From assembly GCA_002471575.1 (NCBI GenBank), contig DKQG01000023.1, forward strand, positions 20,165 through 84,164: DNA of 64,000 nt. The letters are read 5' to 3'. The notes below the pieces were generated by a model. It ran no database searches. It worked only from the letters and a program-made list of their open reading frames with translations, and was not told where the DNA came from. The DNA is from Alphaproteobacteria bacterium UBA7314 (GTDB lineage Bacteria; Pseudomonadota; Alphaproteobacteria; MPNO01; UBA830). This document shows positions 7,651 to 17,172 of the stretch, in pieces. Positions within the stretch are counted from its first letter, which is position 1, and each line of letters opens with the position of its first letter. Made by a program: the position numbers and the translations under genes.

Positions 7651-8838
7651 CTAGTCCAGCGCCTTGACGCCGGGTAGTTCCTTGCCTTCCAGCCATTCGA
7701 GAAAAGCGCCGCCCGCGGTCGATACATAGGACAATTCGTCGAGTACATCGGCCGCAGCCATCGCCGCCACGGTATCGCCACCGCCGGCGACCGTCTTCAG
7801 CGAACCGGACCGGGTCAGATCGGCTGCCACTTTCGCCACCATCACGGTCCCAGCGTCGAAGGGCGGGATCTCAAACGCGCCGAGCGGGCCGTTCCAGACG
7901 AGCGTTCTCAACTCACCCAGCTTTGCAGCCAACGAATTGGCGCTGCCAGGGCCAACATCGAGCATCATCATGTCAGCGGGGATTGCGGTAGTCGGAACGA
8001 CCTGGCTGGGGGCGCCTTCGGCGAATTCAGCAGATACGGCGGCATCGGACGGCAGGATGACCTGACATCCGGCCTCGTCGGCTCGGCCGAGAATCTGCAA
8101 AGCGGTATCCGCCATTTCGTACTCGCACAGCGATTTGCCGACGTCAGTGCCAAGCGCATGGAGAAACGTATTCGCCATCGCCCCGCCGATTGCCAACATG
8201 TCGACCTTCTCGACCAGGTTGCCCAGCAGGTTGAGCTTAGTGGAGATTTTGGCGCCACCGACAATGGCGCCAACAGGGCGTTCCGGATTGCCGAGTGCCG
8301 CATCCAGTGCTTCGAGCTCCGCCTGCATTAGGCGGCCCGCCGCCGCAGGTAAAAGTCTGGCGAGTGCCGCGGTCGAAGCGTGTGCCCGATGCGCTGCGGA
8401 AAAGGCATCGTTCACGTAGAGATCAGCTAGCAGCGCCAGCTCGCTTGCGAATGCGCTATCGTTGGCCTCTTCGCCTGCGTGGAAACGCAGGTTTTCGAGT
8501 AGGACGATGTCGCCTTCTTTCGCAGCAGCGACCACTTTCTTCGCGTCCGGGCCGATACAATCGTCTGCGAAGACGACGTTGCGTCCACCAAGCACGCCCG
8601 ATAACGGTCCGGCCAGCGGCGCCAGCGACATTTCCGGATTGCGTTCGCCCGCAGGACGGCCGAAATGGGAGGCTACGACCACGACAGCCCCCTTGTCGAC
8701 AAGTTCTGTAAGCGTCGGCGCAAGTCTCTCCAGACGGGTCGCATCGGTGACCTGGCCATCCCGCATGGGTACGTTCAGATCGGCACGGACAAAAATTTTT
8801 TTGCCGGAAACGTCGTACTCGTCGATGGTTTTGAACAT
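7651..8838 (-). CDS. pgk: Phosphoglycerate kinase
   Basis: A 395-residue cytosolic glycolytic enzyme converting 1,3-bisphosphoglycerate and ADP to 3-phosphoglycerate and ATP. The N-terminus has the signature KKIFVRADLNVP, followed by the substrate-binding SHFGRP and the C-terminal ATP-site GGGDTVAAM. The length is normal. It is the last gene of a tkt-gap-pgk series on the minus strand. A hairpin in the gap-pgk spacer may reduce read-through. It is convergent with the diiron gene, with three bases between stops. Confidence 0.97.
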   Translation of the reverse strand: MFKTIDEYDVSGKKIFVRADLNVPMRDGQVTDATRLERLAPTLTELVDKGAVVVVASHFGRPAGERNPEMSLAPLAGPLSGVLGGRNVVFADDCIGPDAKKVVAAAKEGDIVLLENLRFHAGEEANDSAFASELALLADLYVNDAFSAAHRAHASTAALARLLPAAAGRLMQAELEALDAALGNPERPVGAIVGGAKISTKLNLLGNLVEKVDMLAIGGAMANTFLHALGTDVGKSLCEYEMADTALQILGRADEAGCQVILPSDAAVSAEFAEGAPSQVVPTTAIPADMMMLDVGPGSANSLAAKLGELRTLVWNGPLGAFEIPPFDAGTVMVAKVAADLTRSGSLKTVAGGGDTVAAMAAADVLDELSYVSTAGGAFLEWLEGKELPGVKALD

Positions 8839-8856
8839 GGGTGTTCTGTCCTTCTA

Positions 8857-8916
8857 CGAAAAAATCCCCCACCCTTCGGGACGACCCTAACGGGTCTCCT
8901 CAAGGTGAGGGATTTT
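8857..8916 (-). terminator. Hairpin with T-run between gap and pgk
   Basis: Arms 8861-8873 and 8904-8916 pair over 13 positions with one C-A mismatch. On the minus strand the second arm runs straight into a T6 tract. This has the form of an intrinsic terminator or attenuator after gap. If active, it would uncouple pgk from the upstream genes, or let it be partly expressed by read-through. Confidence 0.55.
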
Positions 8917-8976
8917 GCAATTCGGCCACATCCTGAAGAGGCCCGAAGACCCGTCTCGCCGGGTGGTCTCAACAGC

Positions 8977-9987
8977 CTATTTGAGCTTGCCCATCGCCGC
9001 TGCAGTATCCAGCATGCGGTTAGAAAAACCCCATTCATTGTCATACCAGCTCACGACACGGACCAGTTTGCCGCCGACCACCTGAGTCTGGGTGACGTCA
9101 AAGGTCGACGAAGCGGGATCGTGATTGAAGTCGGACGAGACCAGCGGCGCTTCATTGATGTTCAGAATGCCCTTCAAGCGATTTGAATTTGACGCCTTCA
9201 CGGCCGCGGCATTCACCGCTTCCACCGTGGTCTTTTTCTTCGGAATGAAGGTGAAATCGATCACCGAGACATTCGGCGTCGGCACGCGGATGGATGTGCC
9301 GTCCAACTTGCCGTTCAGTTCCGGCAGCACAAGGCCGACTGCCTTGGCGGCACCGGTGGATGTCGGAATCATCGACTGGCCGGCGGCACGGGCACGGCGC
9401 GGATCGCTGTGCAGGGTGTCGAGGATGCGCTGATCGCCGGTATAGGCGTGGATCGTCGTCATGTAGCCCTGCTGAATAGTGAAGGCCTTGTGCATAACGG
9501 CGGCGACCGGGGCCAGGCAATTGGTCGTGCACGACGCATTGGACACGACGGTATGCGACTTGCGCAGCTTGTGATCGTTGACGCCGTAGACGACCGTCAG
9601 GTCTTCACCAGTGCCGGGGGCGGAAATCAGCACTTTCTTAGCACCCGCCTTTAGATGCTTTTCAGCCATCTCCCGCTTGGTGAAGATACCCGTGCATTCG
9701 AGCACGACATCGACACCGAGTTTGTCCCAGGGCAGTTTCTCCGGGTCGCGTTCGGAAAATACCTTCATCACGCCATTTCCAGCATTTATACCGGTGGCGG
9801 TCGCTTTCACCTTGTTCGGTAGCGGTCCGTGCGTGGTGTCGCGTTGCAGCAACAGCGCGTTCATCTCGGTCGGGCCGAGATCATTGATCGCCACGAATTC
9901 CATGTCTTTGCGCCCGGACTCCAGTGCTGCACGCAGCGTCAGCCGCCCGATGCGGCCAAAGCCATTGATTGCAACTCGAACTGCCAT
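8977..9987 (-). CDS. gap: Glyceraldehyde-3-phosphate dehydrogenase, type I
   Basis: A 336-residue NAD(P)-dependent enzyme of glycolysis and gluconeogenesis. The N-terminal Rossmann motif is INGFGRIGR, and the catalytic cysteine lies in SNASCTTNC. The C-terminus has WYDNEWGFSNR. N34-D35 follow the second strand (AINDLG), which suits NAD binding. It lies between tkt and pgk on the minus strand, about 63 bases after tkt, a common alphaproteobacterial arrangement. Confidence 0.97.
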   Translation of the reverse strand: MAVRVAINGFGRIGRLTLRAALESGRKDMEFVAINDLGPTEMNALLLQRDTTHGPLPNKVKATATGINAGNGVMKVFSERDPEKLPWDKLGVDVVLECTGIFTKREMAEKHLKAGAKKVLISAPGTGEDLTVVYGVNDHKLRKSHTVVSNASCTTNCLAPVAAVMHKAFTIQQGYMTTIHAYTGDQRILDTLHSDPRRARAAGQSMIPTSTGAAKAVGLVLPELNGKLDGTSIRVPTPNVSVIDFTFIPKKKTTVEAVNAAAVKASNSNRLKGILNINEAPLVSSDFNHDPASSTFDVTQTQVVGGKLVRVVSWYDNEWGFSNRMLDTAAAMGKLK

Positions 9988-10050
9988 TCTAAATCCTCCG
10001 ATTACCGCACTGTTTGCGTTTCACTGTATCTATGGCCGAAACCGGCCGCT

Positions 10051-12120
10051 TTAGAGCCGTTCCTTCACCACAGCAGCCACGGCATCCGCTGTGATACCGA
10101 ATTTTTCGTAGAGCGTACCGGCGGGTGCCGAAGCACCGAAGCTTTTCATGCCGACGAAACCGCCCGTGGGTCCGATCCACTGTTCCCAACCGAATTGTAT
10201 TGCCGCTTCAACTCCGACCCGGACGCCATCACCCAGCACCGACGCCTGATAGGCATCGTCCTGCGTTGCGAAAAGCTCCCAACAGGGCATGGAAACCACC
10301 GCCGTTGGCACGCCGTCAGCCTGCAGGGTCTCCCGTGCTGTCATCGCAATTTCGACTTCGGACCCGGTTGCCAAGATCGTCGCCGCACGATCGCCATCCG
10401 CCTCGGCCAAGACATAAGCGCCGTTTACGGAGAGATTTTCGTCTGTGTGATCGGTACGCAGCGTCGGCAGCCCCTGACGGGTCAGTGCCAGAACTGACGG
10501 CCCACTCTTGTTTTCAAGTGCGAGTTGCCAGCATTCCGCGACTTCGACCGCGTCGGCGGGACGGAAAACGTTGACGTTTGGCATCGCCCTCAGCGCCGCC
10601 ATGTGTTCGACCGGCTGATGCGTCGGTCCGTCCTCGCCGAGGCCGATGGAATCGTGGGTCAGCACGTGGATCGCACGTACACCCATCAGGGCGGCCAGCC
10701 GCAGTGACGGGCGCAGGTAGTCGGAAAAGATTAGGAAAGTGCCGGAATACGGAATGACGCCCCCGTGCAGCGCCATGCCGTTCATCGCCGCCGCCATGCC
10801 GTGCTCGCGCACGCCGTAATACATGTAACGCCCTGCGTAGTCGGGGGGCAGAAGACCTTCGAACCCGGAGGCCTTCGTATTGTTCGACCCGGTCAGGTCT
10901 GCGGATCCGCCGATCATTTCGGGAACGGCAGGCGTGATCTGGTCCAGCGTCTTGCCTGATGACGCGCGGGTTGCCAACTTGGATGCCTCTTCGGAGAAGT
11001 CTTTCTTCGCAGAAATAACAGAATTTTCCCATCCCACCGGCAGATCGCCTGCCATGGCACGCTCGAAATCCTGCCGTTTTTCAGATTTCATGAGCCGGCC
11101 CGACCAGTCCTTGCGCGCTTCGGCGCCGCGCCCTCCCGCCTCACGCCAAGCCGAAATGATGTCATTGGGGACGACGAACGGATCATGCGGCCAGTTCAGC
11201 GCTTCACGCGTCGACGCGATCTCTTCATCGCCCAGCGGAGCGCCGTGCGAACCGGACGTGCCAGCCTTGGTCGGCGCGCCATAGCCGATGGTCGTACGGC
11301 ACGCGATGATCGACGGCTGATCGGAGGCGAGGGCCGCATCGATCGCGGCGGACAGCGAATCCGGGCTGTGGCCATCGCAACGCTGAGCGTGCCAGCCATA
11401 GGCCTCGAACCGGCCAAGTGCATCGTCAGACAGCGACATTTCAGTGCCGCCGTCGATGGAAATTTCGTTGTCGTCGTAAAACACGATTAGTCGGCCGAGC
11501 TTCATGTGTCCGGCAAGCGACGCCGCCTCGTGACTGATACCTTCCATCAGGTCGCCATCGGATGCGATCACCCAGGTGCGGTGATCGACCAGGTCGTCGC
11601 CGTAACGCGCGTTCATCGACCGTTCGGCGATGGCCATGCCAACCGCGGTGGAAATGCCCTGCCCCAGCGGCCCGGTGGTCATCTCTATACCGCCAGCTTC
11701 CCCGTATTCGGGATGGCCCGCGGTTCTCGATCCCCACTGGCGGAAATTCTTTATCTGGTCGATGGTCATATCCGCGTAGCCCGTGAGATAGAGCAGCGAA
11801 TACAGCAACATCGAACCGTGCCCGGCGGACAACACGAAACGGTCGCGGTCAGCCCAGTCGGGTTCGGCCGGGTCGTATTTTAGATACCGAGTAAAAAGGA
11901 CCGTCGCCATGTCGGCAGCGCCCATCGGCATACCGGGATGACCGGAATTCGCGGCCTGAACCGCATCCATGGACAGCGCGCGGATTGCGTTGGCGAGCTG
12001 GGCGTGATCGATGTTTTCTGCTTCTGGCAAGACGCGGTCTTCATTCTGGCCGGCGCGAGGTCGCGCAGACGGGTTTGGCCAAGGAATTCTGCGGCGGATG
12101 CGGGCAGACGAACCGGACAT
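10051..12120 (-). CDS. tkt: Transketolase
   Basis: A ThDP-dependent enzyme of the pentose phosphate pathway that moves two-carbon units between sugar phosphates. The conserved core starts at QLANAIRALSMDAVQAANSG. GHPGMPMG, the ThDP motif beginning at SDGDLMEG and the pyrimidine-domain segment GVREHGM are all visible. The start is uncertain. ATG 12120 gives 689 residues with an Arg/Pro-rich leader unlike the family, while TTG 12030 gives a more usual 659. An even longer frame to 12204 is unlikely. No clear ribosome-binding site settles it. Confidence 0.93.
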   Translation of the reverse strand: MSGSSARIRRRIPWPNPSARPRAGQNEDRVLPEAENIDHAQLANAIRALSMDAVQAANSGHPGMPMGAADMATVLFTRYLKYDPAEPDWADRDRFVLSAGHGSMLLYSLLYLTGYADMTIDQIKNFRQWGSRTAGHPEYGEAGGIEMTTGPLGQGISTAVGMAIAERSMNARYGDDLVDHRTWVIASDGDLMEGISHEAASLAGHMKLGRLIVFYDDNEISIDGGTEMSLSDDALGRFEAYGWHAQRCDGHSPDSLSAAIDAALASDQPSIIACRTTIGYGAPTKAGTSGSHGAPLGDEEIASTREALNWPHDPFVVPNDIISAWREAGGRGAEARKDWSGRLMKSEKRQDFERAMAGDLPVGWENSVISAKKDFSEEASKLATRASSGKTLDQITPAVPEMIGGSADLTGSNNTKASGFEGLLPPDYAGRYMYYGVREHGMAAAMNGMALHGGVIPYSGTFLIFSDYLRPSLRLAALMGVRAIHVLTHDSIGLGEDGPTHQPVEHMAALRAMPNVNVFRPADAVEVAECWQLALENKSGPSVLALTRQGLPTLRTDHTDENLSVNGAYVLAEADGDRAATILATGSEVEIAMTARETLQADGVPTAVVSMPCWELFATQDDAYQASVLGDGVRVGVEAAIQFGWEQWIGPTGGFVGMKSFGASAPAGTLYEKFGITADAVAAVVKERL

Positions 12121-12312
12121 TTCGCGGTGTCCGGACAGCCCTGACCTCTCCGATGCGATACAGGCGCAATGTATCCGCCCCACCGTTTGATTCAACCCCT
12201 TCAACCCGAATCGTCAGGCTTTTTGAACTCAGATACGGCGTCGACACGGGGATGCGCGGACGCATAGATTTTGGTTAAATCCGAACACCTCAGGAAACAG
12301 GAATTCAATCCC

Positions 12313-13029
12313 ATGGAAACCATGATAGTCACCGGCGCAGGCAGCGGCATTGGCCTCGGCCTGGCACGAAAACTGCTGGCCGAAAACTATCGGGTGTTGG
12401 CTTGGGATATCGCGCCAGGCGACCTAGCAGGCGTCAATGATGACAATCTCGCCTTCCATCAGTTGGACGTTCGGGACGCCGATGCACTGGCAGAAGCTGC
12501 CGCGGAAGCCGCAGGATGGGGCGACCGGATTGCCGGCCTTTCGACCTGCGCGGCGATATACCGAACCGCACCGTTTCTGGAAATCGCTGAGGACGACTGG
12601 GACGATCACCTGAACATCAATCTGAAAGGAACGCTGCTGGCCTGCCAGGCCGTGCTGCCAGCGATGCTAGAACAGGGATCGGGCAGCATCGTGATGTTTT
12701 CGTCGCTGATCGCGCGGCGCGGGGCGATGAACAGCGCTGCCTATGCCGCGACCAAGGGCGGCGTGCTCGGCCTATGCAGGGCATTGGCGCTGGATCATGC
12801 CCGGGCCGGCATTCGCGCAAACGTGGTCTCTCCCGGCATTGCGGACACAGCGATGCCAAGGCGGGTCATGGCGGAGGCAGATCTGTTCGCCAAGGGCGAC
12901 GACATACCGCTGGGGCGGATCGGCATGCCGGAAGACATGGTTGAAGCTGCGTCCTTCCTCTTGAGCGACGATGCCAGCTTCGTCACCGGTCAGGACATTC
13001 GTGTCAACGGCGGAGCGGGGTTGTTCTGA
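12313..13029 (+). CDS. Short-chain dehydrogenase/reductase
   Basis: A 238-residue classical SDR. TGAGSGIG near the N-terminus binds NAD(P), and the catalytic set is S in MFSSL and Y-x3-K in YAATK. The usual NNAG is replaced by TCAAI, a tolerated variation. D in AWDI after the second strand suggests NAD preference. ATG 12313 is chosen because AGGAAACAGGAA lies in front and the longer frame adds no family sequence. The stop overlaps the next SDR start in TGATG, so the two are translated as a pair. Substrate unknown. Confidence 0.85.
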   Translation: METMIVTGAGSGIGLGLARKLLAENYRVLAWDIAPGDLAGVNDDNLAFHQLDVRDADALAEAAAEAAGWGDRIAGLSTCAAIYRTAPFLEIAEDDWDDHLNINLKGTLLACQAVLPAMLEQGSGSIVMFSSLIARRGAMNSAAYAATKGGVLGLCRALALDHARAGIRANVVSPGIADTAMPRRVMAEADLFAKGDDIPLGRIGMPEDMVEAASFLLSDDASFVTGQDIRVNGGAGLF

Positions 13030-13781
13030 TGGCGGATAAAGAAAATATCCTGATAACGGGGGCGGGCAGCGGTATCGGCCGTGCCGCGGCTCTCCGGATG
13101 GCGAGAGGCATGCATGTTATCGCCGCCGACTTAAATGCGGATAGCGCCGCGGAAACGGTTTCGATGATCGAGGCCGATGGCGGCTCGGCGAGAGCAATAC
13201 CGGTCGACGTAAGCGACAAGGCATCAGTGACGTCAATGAAGGGGCGTATCGAAAAAGATGTGGGATCGGTCGACAAGGCGTTCTTTGCCGCCGGGATTTA
13301 TATCCGCGGCATAGTATGCGACATCTCGGAGGACCATTGGGACCGGATGATGAACATCCACGTGAAGGGAACATTCCTGTGCTGCCAGGCCGTTCTGCCC
13401 GACATGGTCGCCGCAAACAAAGGGGTCATCGTCAACATGTCGTCCGATTTTGCGGTGATGGCCGTTCCCGCGGCAGCCGCCTATATGGCGGCGAAATCGG
13501 CGATCTATTCTCTGACCAAAAGCATTGCGCTGGAGTTCGCTCCGCACAATATCCGCATCAATGCCCTCGGACCAGGGCCGATCGACACGCCAATCCTGCA
13601 GTCAGGACGGTCGCCGCAGGAGTATGAGGATGCCCGCCTGATGCTGGCGGACAAACTCCCCGTCGGCCGTCTGGGCCAGCCAGAAGAAGTCTCGGCCGTT
13701 CTCGATTTTCTGCTTAGCGACCGGTCAGCCTATATGACAGGTCAGATCGTTCATCCAAACGGCGGGCAGCTGATGTGGTGA
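13029..13781 (+). CDS. Short-chain dehydrogenase/reductase
   Basis: A 250-residue classical SDR: TGAGSGIG for cofactor binding, S in NMSSD, catalytic YMAAK, and the C-terminal MTGQIVHPNGG usual for FabG-like members. NNAG is replaced by FAAGI. It starts inside the stop of the preceding SDR, so the pair may work in one pathway or form a hetero-oligomer. It is convergent with the zinc-locus permease, with 13 bases between stops. Substrate cannot be deduced. Confidence 0.85.
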   Translation: MADKENILITGAGSGIGRAAALRMARGMHVIAADLNADSAAETVSMIEADGGSARAIPVDVSDKASVTSMKGRIEKDVGSVDKAFFAAGIYIRGIVCDISEDHWDRMMNIHVKGTFLCCQAVLPDMVAANKGVIVNMSSDFAVMAVPAAAAYMAAKSAIYSLTKSIALEFAPHNIRINALGPGPIDTPILQSGRSPQEYEDARLMLADKLPVGRLGQPEEVSAVLDFLLSDRSAYMTGQIVHPNGGQLMW

Positions 13782-13794
13782 TCGCGCGCTGCGA

Positions 13795-15057
13795 CTAGCT
13801 CCGGACCACCATGCCGTCGGCCAGAGACATGCGCACCGCCGCAATCGCGGGAGCTATACCGGCCAATATCCCGGCCGCGACAACCGCACCAAGATACATC
13901 CATTCGTTGATCGACAGCGGATTGATCGGAATGAACAGACCATAGCGGGATTCGATTACCGGCAGGACTGTAATCATACCTGCATAGAGCAATATTACTC
14001 CCAAAACGGCACCGAGAACGGACACGAACGCGGCCTCGAGGACGAAAAGCGAGAAGACATGATGCGGCCGCGCGCCGACAGATCGCAATATCGCCATTTC
14101 GCGGCGCCGTTCATTGAGACTCGACATCAGCATTGTCACCATACCGATCAGGCCGGCCATGACGATGAATATGGTGATGATCGACAAGGCGCTTTCCGCC
14201 GTCCCCATCAGCGACCACAATTCGTGCAACGCCACACCGGGCAGGATCGCCAGCATCGGTTCGTCAGCATAGGTGTTCACCCGCCGCTGCATCTCGAACG
14301 TGTCGAACCGCGATTTCAGGCCAACGAAAAACGCCGTGATGGCCTCTGGCTGCAGGTTCATCCGTCGGACACGTTCGGCATCGATGCTGAGACCGGGTAT
14401 CGGCCGTCCCGACCGCCAGTCGATATGGATCGCCTCGATCCCGGCCAGGCTAACATGCACGGTCTGGTCTACCGGCGTGCCGGTTCGCTTCAGGATCCCG
14501 GACACGCGGAACGGTTTGTCCTTGTGACTGGCAAAACCGACACTACCGACGCCGTGGTCGATCACGATACTGTGGCCAACGTTGTAACCTAGGGCAGATG
14601 CCACCTGCGCCCCCAGCACGGCGTCGAACACGTCGTCGAACGGTTTACCGGCGGCAAATTCCAGAGTCCGCGTGCGGGCGTAGCGGAAATGGCGGAAGTA
14701 GTCGGTATTCGTACCAAGCACACGGAAACCGCGATGGGAATCGCCCAGCGATACCGGGATCGTCCATGCAACATCCGGATTGGCGGCAATATCCTGGTAG
14801 CTGCGCCAAGAAATATTGTTCGTCGCATTCCCAATCCGGAACACGGAGTACAGCAGCAGGGGCACCGATCCGCTGCGTGCGCCGACGATAAGATCGGTGC
14901 CGGATACCGTGTTCGAGAAACTCGCACGCGCCTCTGTGCGCAAGCGTTCGACGCCGAGTAGCAGCGACACGCTGACGGAAATCGCAAAAACGGTCAGCAA
15001 AACCGTCACCCGGCGGCTGGCGAGGCTTTTCGCGGCGAGGCGGAAGACCGGGATCAT
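13795..15057 (-). CDS. FtsX/MacB-like ABC transporter permease of the Zrg zinc locus
   Basis: A 420-residue inner-membrane permease with one N-terminal membrane segment (about residues 17-35), a large periplasmic MacB_PCD-like domain, and three C-terminal segments with the FtsX core (SSLNERRREMAILRSVGARP). It overlaps the ATPase gene by ATGA. LolC/MacB-type permeases work as mechanotransmitters rather than classical importers. Here the gene follows DUF2796 and is near DUF3299, matching the zinc-regulated zrg operon known from Vibrio, so a role in zinc acquisition is inferred. Confidence 0.83.
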   Translation of the reverse strand: MIPVFRLAAKSLASRRVTVLLTVFAISVSVSLLLGVERLRTEARASFSNTVSGTDLIVGARSGSVPLLLYSVFRIGNATNNISWRSYQDIAANPDVAWTIPVSLGDSHRGFRVLGTNTDYFRHFRYARTRTLEFAAGKPFDDVFDAVLGAQVASALGYNVGHSIVIDHGVGSVGFASHKDKPFRVSGILKRTGTPVDQTVHVSLAGIEAIHIDWRSGRPIPGLSIDAERVRRMNLQPEAITAFFVGLKSRFDTFEMQRRVNTYADEPMLAILPGVALHELWSLMGTAESALSIITIFIVMAGLIGMVTMLMSSLNERRREMAILRSVGARPHHVFSLFVLEAAFVSVLGAVLGVILLYAGMITVLPVIESRYGLFIPINPLSINEWMYLGAVVAAGILAGIAPAIAAVRMSLADGMVVRS

Positions 15058-15752
15058 ACAGTTTCCAGCACCGAAGCACGGTTCACGTCGGCCAGGGCCA
15101 TTGTCCGGTCGAACGCGTCGGCAAGTCGGCTGTCGTGGCTCACGAATATCAGCGTCTGACCGGCCGATTGCACTTCCGCGAACAGAAGATCGAGAAACGC
15201 GCGGCGCGCTTCTTCGTCGAGCGACGATGTCGGTTCGTCTGTAATGATTAGGTCCGGCCTGCCGATCAGGGCGCGGGCAGCCGCTACCCGTTGCTGCTGG
15301 CCGACGCTCAGATCGGCAACGGGACGGCGGGTCAGATCGTCAACCGGAAGATCCATGGCTCCCAGCAAACGCCTTGCCTCGTTCGCGGCGTCCGATGCGC
15401 GGGCAAGGCGCGGGGCCGAAAACCGGCACGGCAGAAGCACGTTGTCGACAACCGAAAGATACGGCACCAGATTAAACTGCTGAAAAATGAAGCCGATGCG
15501 GTCGGCGCGAAATTTGTCCCGGCGGTTGGCTGACAGCAGATCGAGCCGTTCGCCGAGGATCGTCATTTCGCCCCGTTCGGGCAAGTCGACCCCGCCCAAC
15601 AGATTGAGCAGGGTCGTTTTTCCACTGCCGCTGGGGCCGGCGATGAAAAGCTTTTCGCCAACAGGAACAGAAAACTCGGGGATATCGAGAACAACCGGGC
15701 GATCCCTGCGCCACCGGTAAACGATGTCGTTAAGTTCTACCGCCAGTCCCAT
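15054..15752 (-). CDS. ABC transporter ATP-binding protein (LolD/MacB type)
   Basis: A 232-residue ATPase with Walker A GPSGSGKT (residues 39-46), Q-loop FIFQQFN, signature LSVGQQQR (V for the usual second G), Walker B LIITDEPTS and H-loop VSHD. It shares a four-base overlap with the permease and follows the zrgA-like gene by 30 bases. It should power the adjacent FtsX-like permease as a homodimer at the inner membrane. Confidence 0.9.
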   Translation of the reverse strand: MGLAVELNDIVYRWRRDRPVVLDIPEFSVPVGEKLFIAGPSGSGKTTLLNLLGGVDLPERGEMTILGERLDLLSANRRDKFRADRIGFIFQQFNLVPYLSVVDNVLLPCRFSAPRLARASDAANEARRLLGAMDLPVDDLTRRPVADLSVGQQQRVAAARALIGRPDLIITDEPTSSLDEEARRAFLDLLFAEVQSAGQTLIFVSHDSRLADAFDRTMALADVNRASVLETV

Positions 15753-15782
15753 GGCAGGTCATTTCTCCGCGATTTTAAACCG

Positions 15783-16394
15783 CTAGAGAGTCAGGCGCGC
15801 GTTCCCTGCTGTCAATTCCCGCCGGAACTGATTTTCGGGTGTAACTGCTCGGACGTCGATCTCCCTCGCGCGTGGAAAGACAGCGAAGAATTTCGCATCG
15901 ATATGGGACAGCTTCTCCGGATGGTCGCAGACATACCGGTAATGCGCATGAAATTCAGAGTGGGTTTCTTCATCGGCTTTGTCGTTATGGTGGCCGTGCT
16001 TATCCTTGCCGTGACCGTGACCATGCCCGTGATGCTTTTCCCTTTTTTCCGCCTCAGGCGCCTCGATTTCAGCCGATTGCAATTTGCATCCTGCGGCAGC
16101 GGACGTAACGAACAGAGCGGCGCCAGCCTTAAGGCGCTCAGCCGCTTCGACTATCGCCTTTCTGTCTGCATCGGTGGCGGGCGCATGCTCGAAACCGACG
16201 ATATCCGACCCCGGAGATTCGAGTTCCATCTCCAGCCGTTTTCCCTCGATGACGAGGTTGAGCTTGCTGACCCCGTGTTCGTGGGCATCGTGATGGCGGT
16301 CGGCGGAAAGAGCCGACGGAGAAGCGCCGGCAAACATCAGAGAACAGAAAATAGCGGCAGTCGTCTTTCGGAAATGAGGAAGGTCGCAGTTCAT
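15783..16394 (-). CDS. zrgA: DUF2796/ZrgA-like periplasmic zinc-binding protein
   Basis: A 203-residue secreted protein. The first about 31 residues form a signal peptide ending SALSA-D. The mature start is histidine-rich (RHHDAHEHG) and a central stretch around residues 120-150 has HHGHGHGHG and HGHH runs, which bind zinc. The C-terminal part (HYRYVCDHPEKLSHI) matches DUF2796. In Vibrio cholerae the homologous ZrgA is part of a Zur-regulated zinc uptake operon. Here it is followed directly by the ATPase and permease genes and preceded by a candidate Zur box. Confidence 0.85.
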   Translation of the reverse strand: MNCDLPHFRKTTAAIFCSLMFAGASPSALSADRHHDAHEHGVSKLNLVIEGKRLEMELESPGSDIVGFEHAPATDADRKAIVEAAERLKAGAALFVTSAAAGCKLQSAEIEAPEAEKREKHHGHGHGHGKDKHGHHNDKADEETHSEFHAHYRYVCDHPEKLSHIDAKFFAVFPRAREIDVRAVTPENQFRRELTAGNARLTL

Positions 16395-16439
16395 TTAGAA
16401 ACAGTCTCCAATGTAGGTAACCTTGTATTTATGAACGAC

Positions 16440-16452
16440 GTTATAACATAAC
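16440..16452. promoter_or_regulatory. Candidate Zur operator upstream of zrgA
   Basis: GTTAT-AAC-ATAAC is a 5-3-5 inverted repeat, 46 bases before the zrgA start codon on the minus strand. Its half-sites match the GTTAT/ATAAC core of alphaproteobacterial Zur boxes. A possible -10 (CATAAAT on the minus strand) lies between it and the gene, so a bound repressor would block the promoter. The match was made by eye; no matrix score was computed. Confidence 0.6.
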
Positions 16453-16491
16453 ACAATCGACTTAGAGCATTATTTCCAGCGCCTTTCTTCC

Positions 16492-17172
16492 CTACTCCTT
16501 GTATGGTTCGACGATCGCGCTTTCGATCGTATAACCGGCAGAGACGGGGATTTTTCCGTCCGAGACCGGCAGCATTTTCTCTGTGTTTTTGACCGTAATT
16601 CGGCCCGTGATCCATACCGGCTCGAACAGGCTTTTTACAAAGAAGGGCTCCGAGAGTTTGACGAAGACCATCTGGTTCCTGGGCGGTGGCGGCACATGGA
16701 TGCAAGCACCGATATACGGCACCAGAAGGAATTCCTGAACCGCTACGCCATCGAATTCGATCGGTAGAGCGTAACCTGGAATTTTTACGAACTGGCCATC
16801 TAGAGAATGGACCATCTTCTCTTCCAGGCGGCGGGCCTCAGCTTCCACCGTTTCCAGCTGCCGCATAAGTTTCTCAACTTCCACGCCCCGCTTTTGCAGC
16901 CGGTATTTCGCTTCCATGGCATCTTCGTACTCGGGACTCACCGCGGACAAAAAACCGGTTTCCTTCTGACGAATGGCGGAGTAGATGCCGTAAAGATCGG
17001 CAGTAATATAGGGATCCATATGTTCCAGCGGATCCTCGATGGGCTCATTGGAAGCCGGGGCTAGATCTTCCCAGTTCATCTGGCGCGGCACGGGCGCGGC
17101 CTCGGCGGAGTCCGCCGACAAAAACAACACCGCGGCAGCCAGAACGAGGGCTTGAATTTTTCGCAAGCGCAT
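16492..17172 (-). CDS. DUF3299 protein of the zinc locus (ZrgE-like)
   Basis: A 226-residue exported protein. ATG 17172 is chosen because GGAG lies 10 bases upstream and the protein then opens with a standard signal peptide ending DSAEA-A. A coiled segment rich in E and R (about residues 100-125) precedes the DUF3299 core with GYALPIEFDG and GACIHVPPPPRNQ. The single cysteine and nearby histidine in that core could bind metal. It lies 98 bases upstream of zrgA on the same strand. In Vibrio, a DUF3299 gene belongs to the zrg operon, so a zinc role is inferred. Confidence 0.8.
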   Translation of the reverse strand: MRLRKIQALVLAAAVLFLSADSAEAAPVPRQMNWEDLAPASNEPIEDPLEHMDPYITADLYGIYSAIRQKETGFLSAVSPEYEDAMEAKYRLQKRGVEVEKLMRQLETVEAEARRLEEKMVHSLDGQFVKIPGYALPIEFDGVAVQEFLLVPYIGACIHVPPPPRNQMVFVKLSEPFFVKSLFEPVWITGRITVKNTEKMLPVSDGKIPVSAGYTIESAIVEPYKE

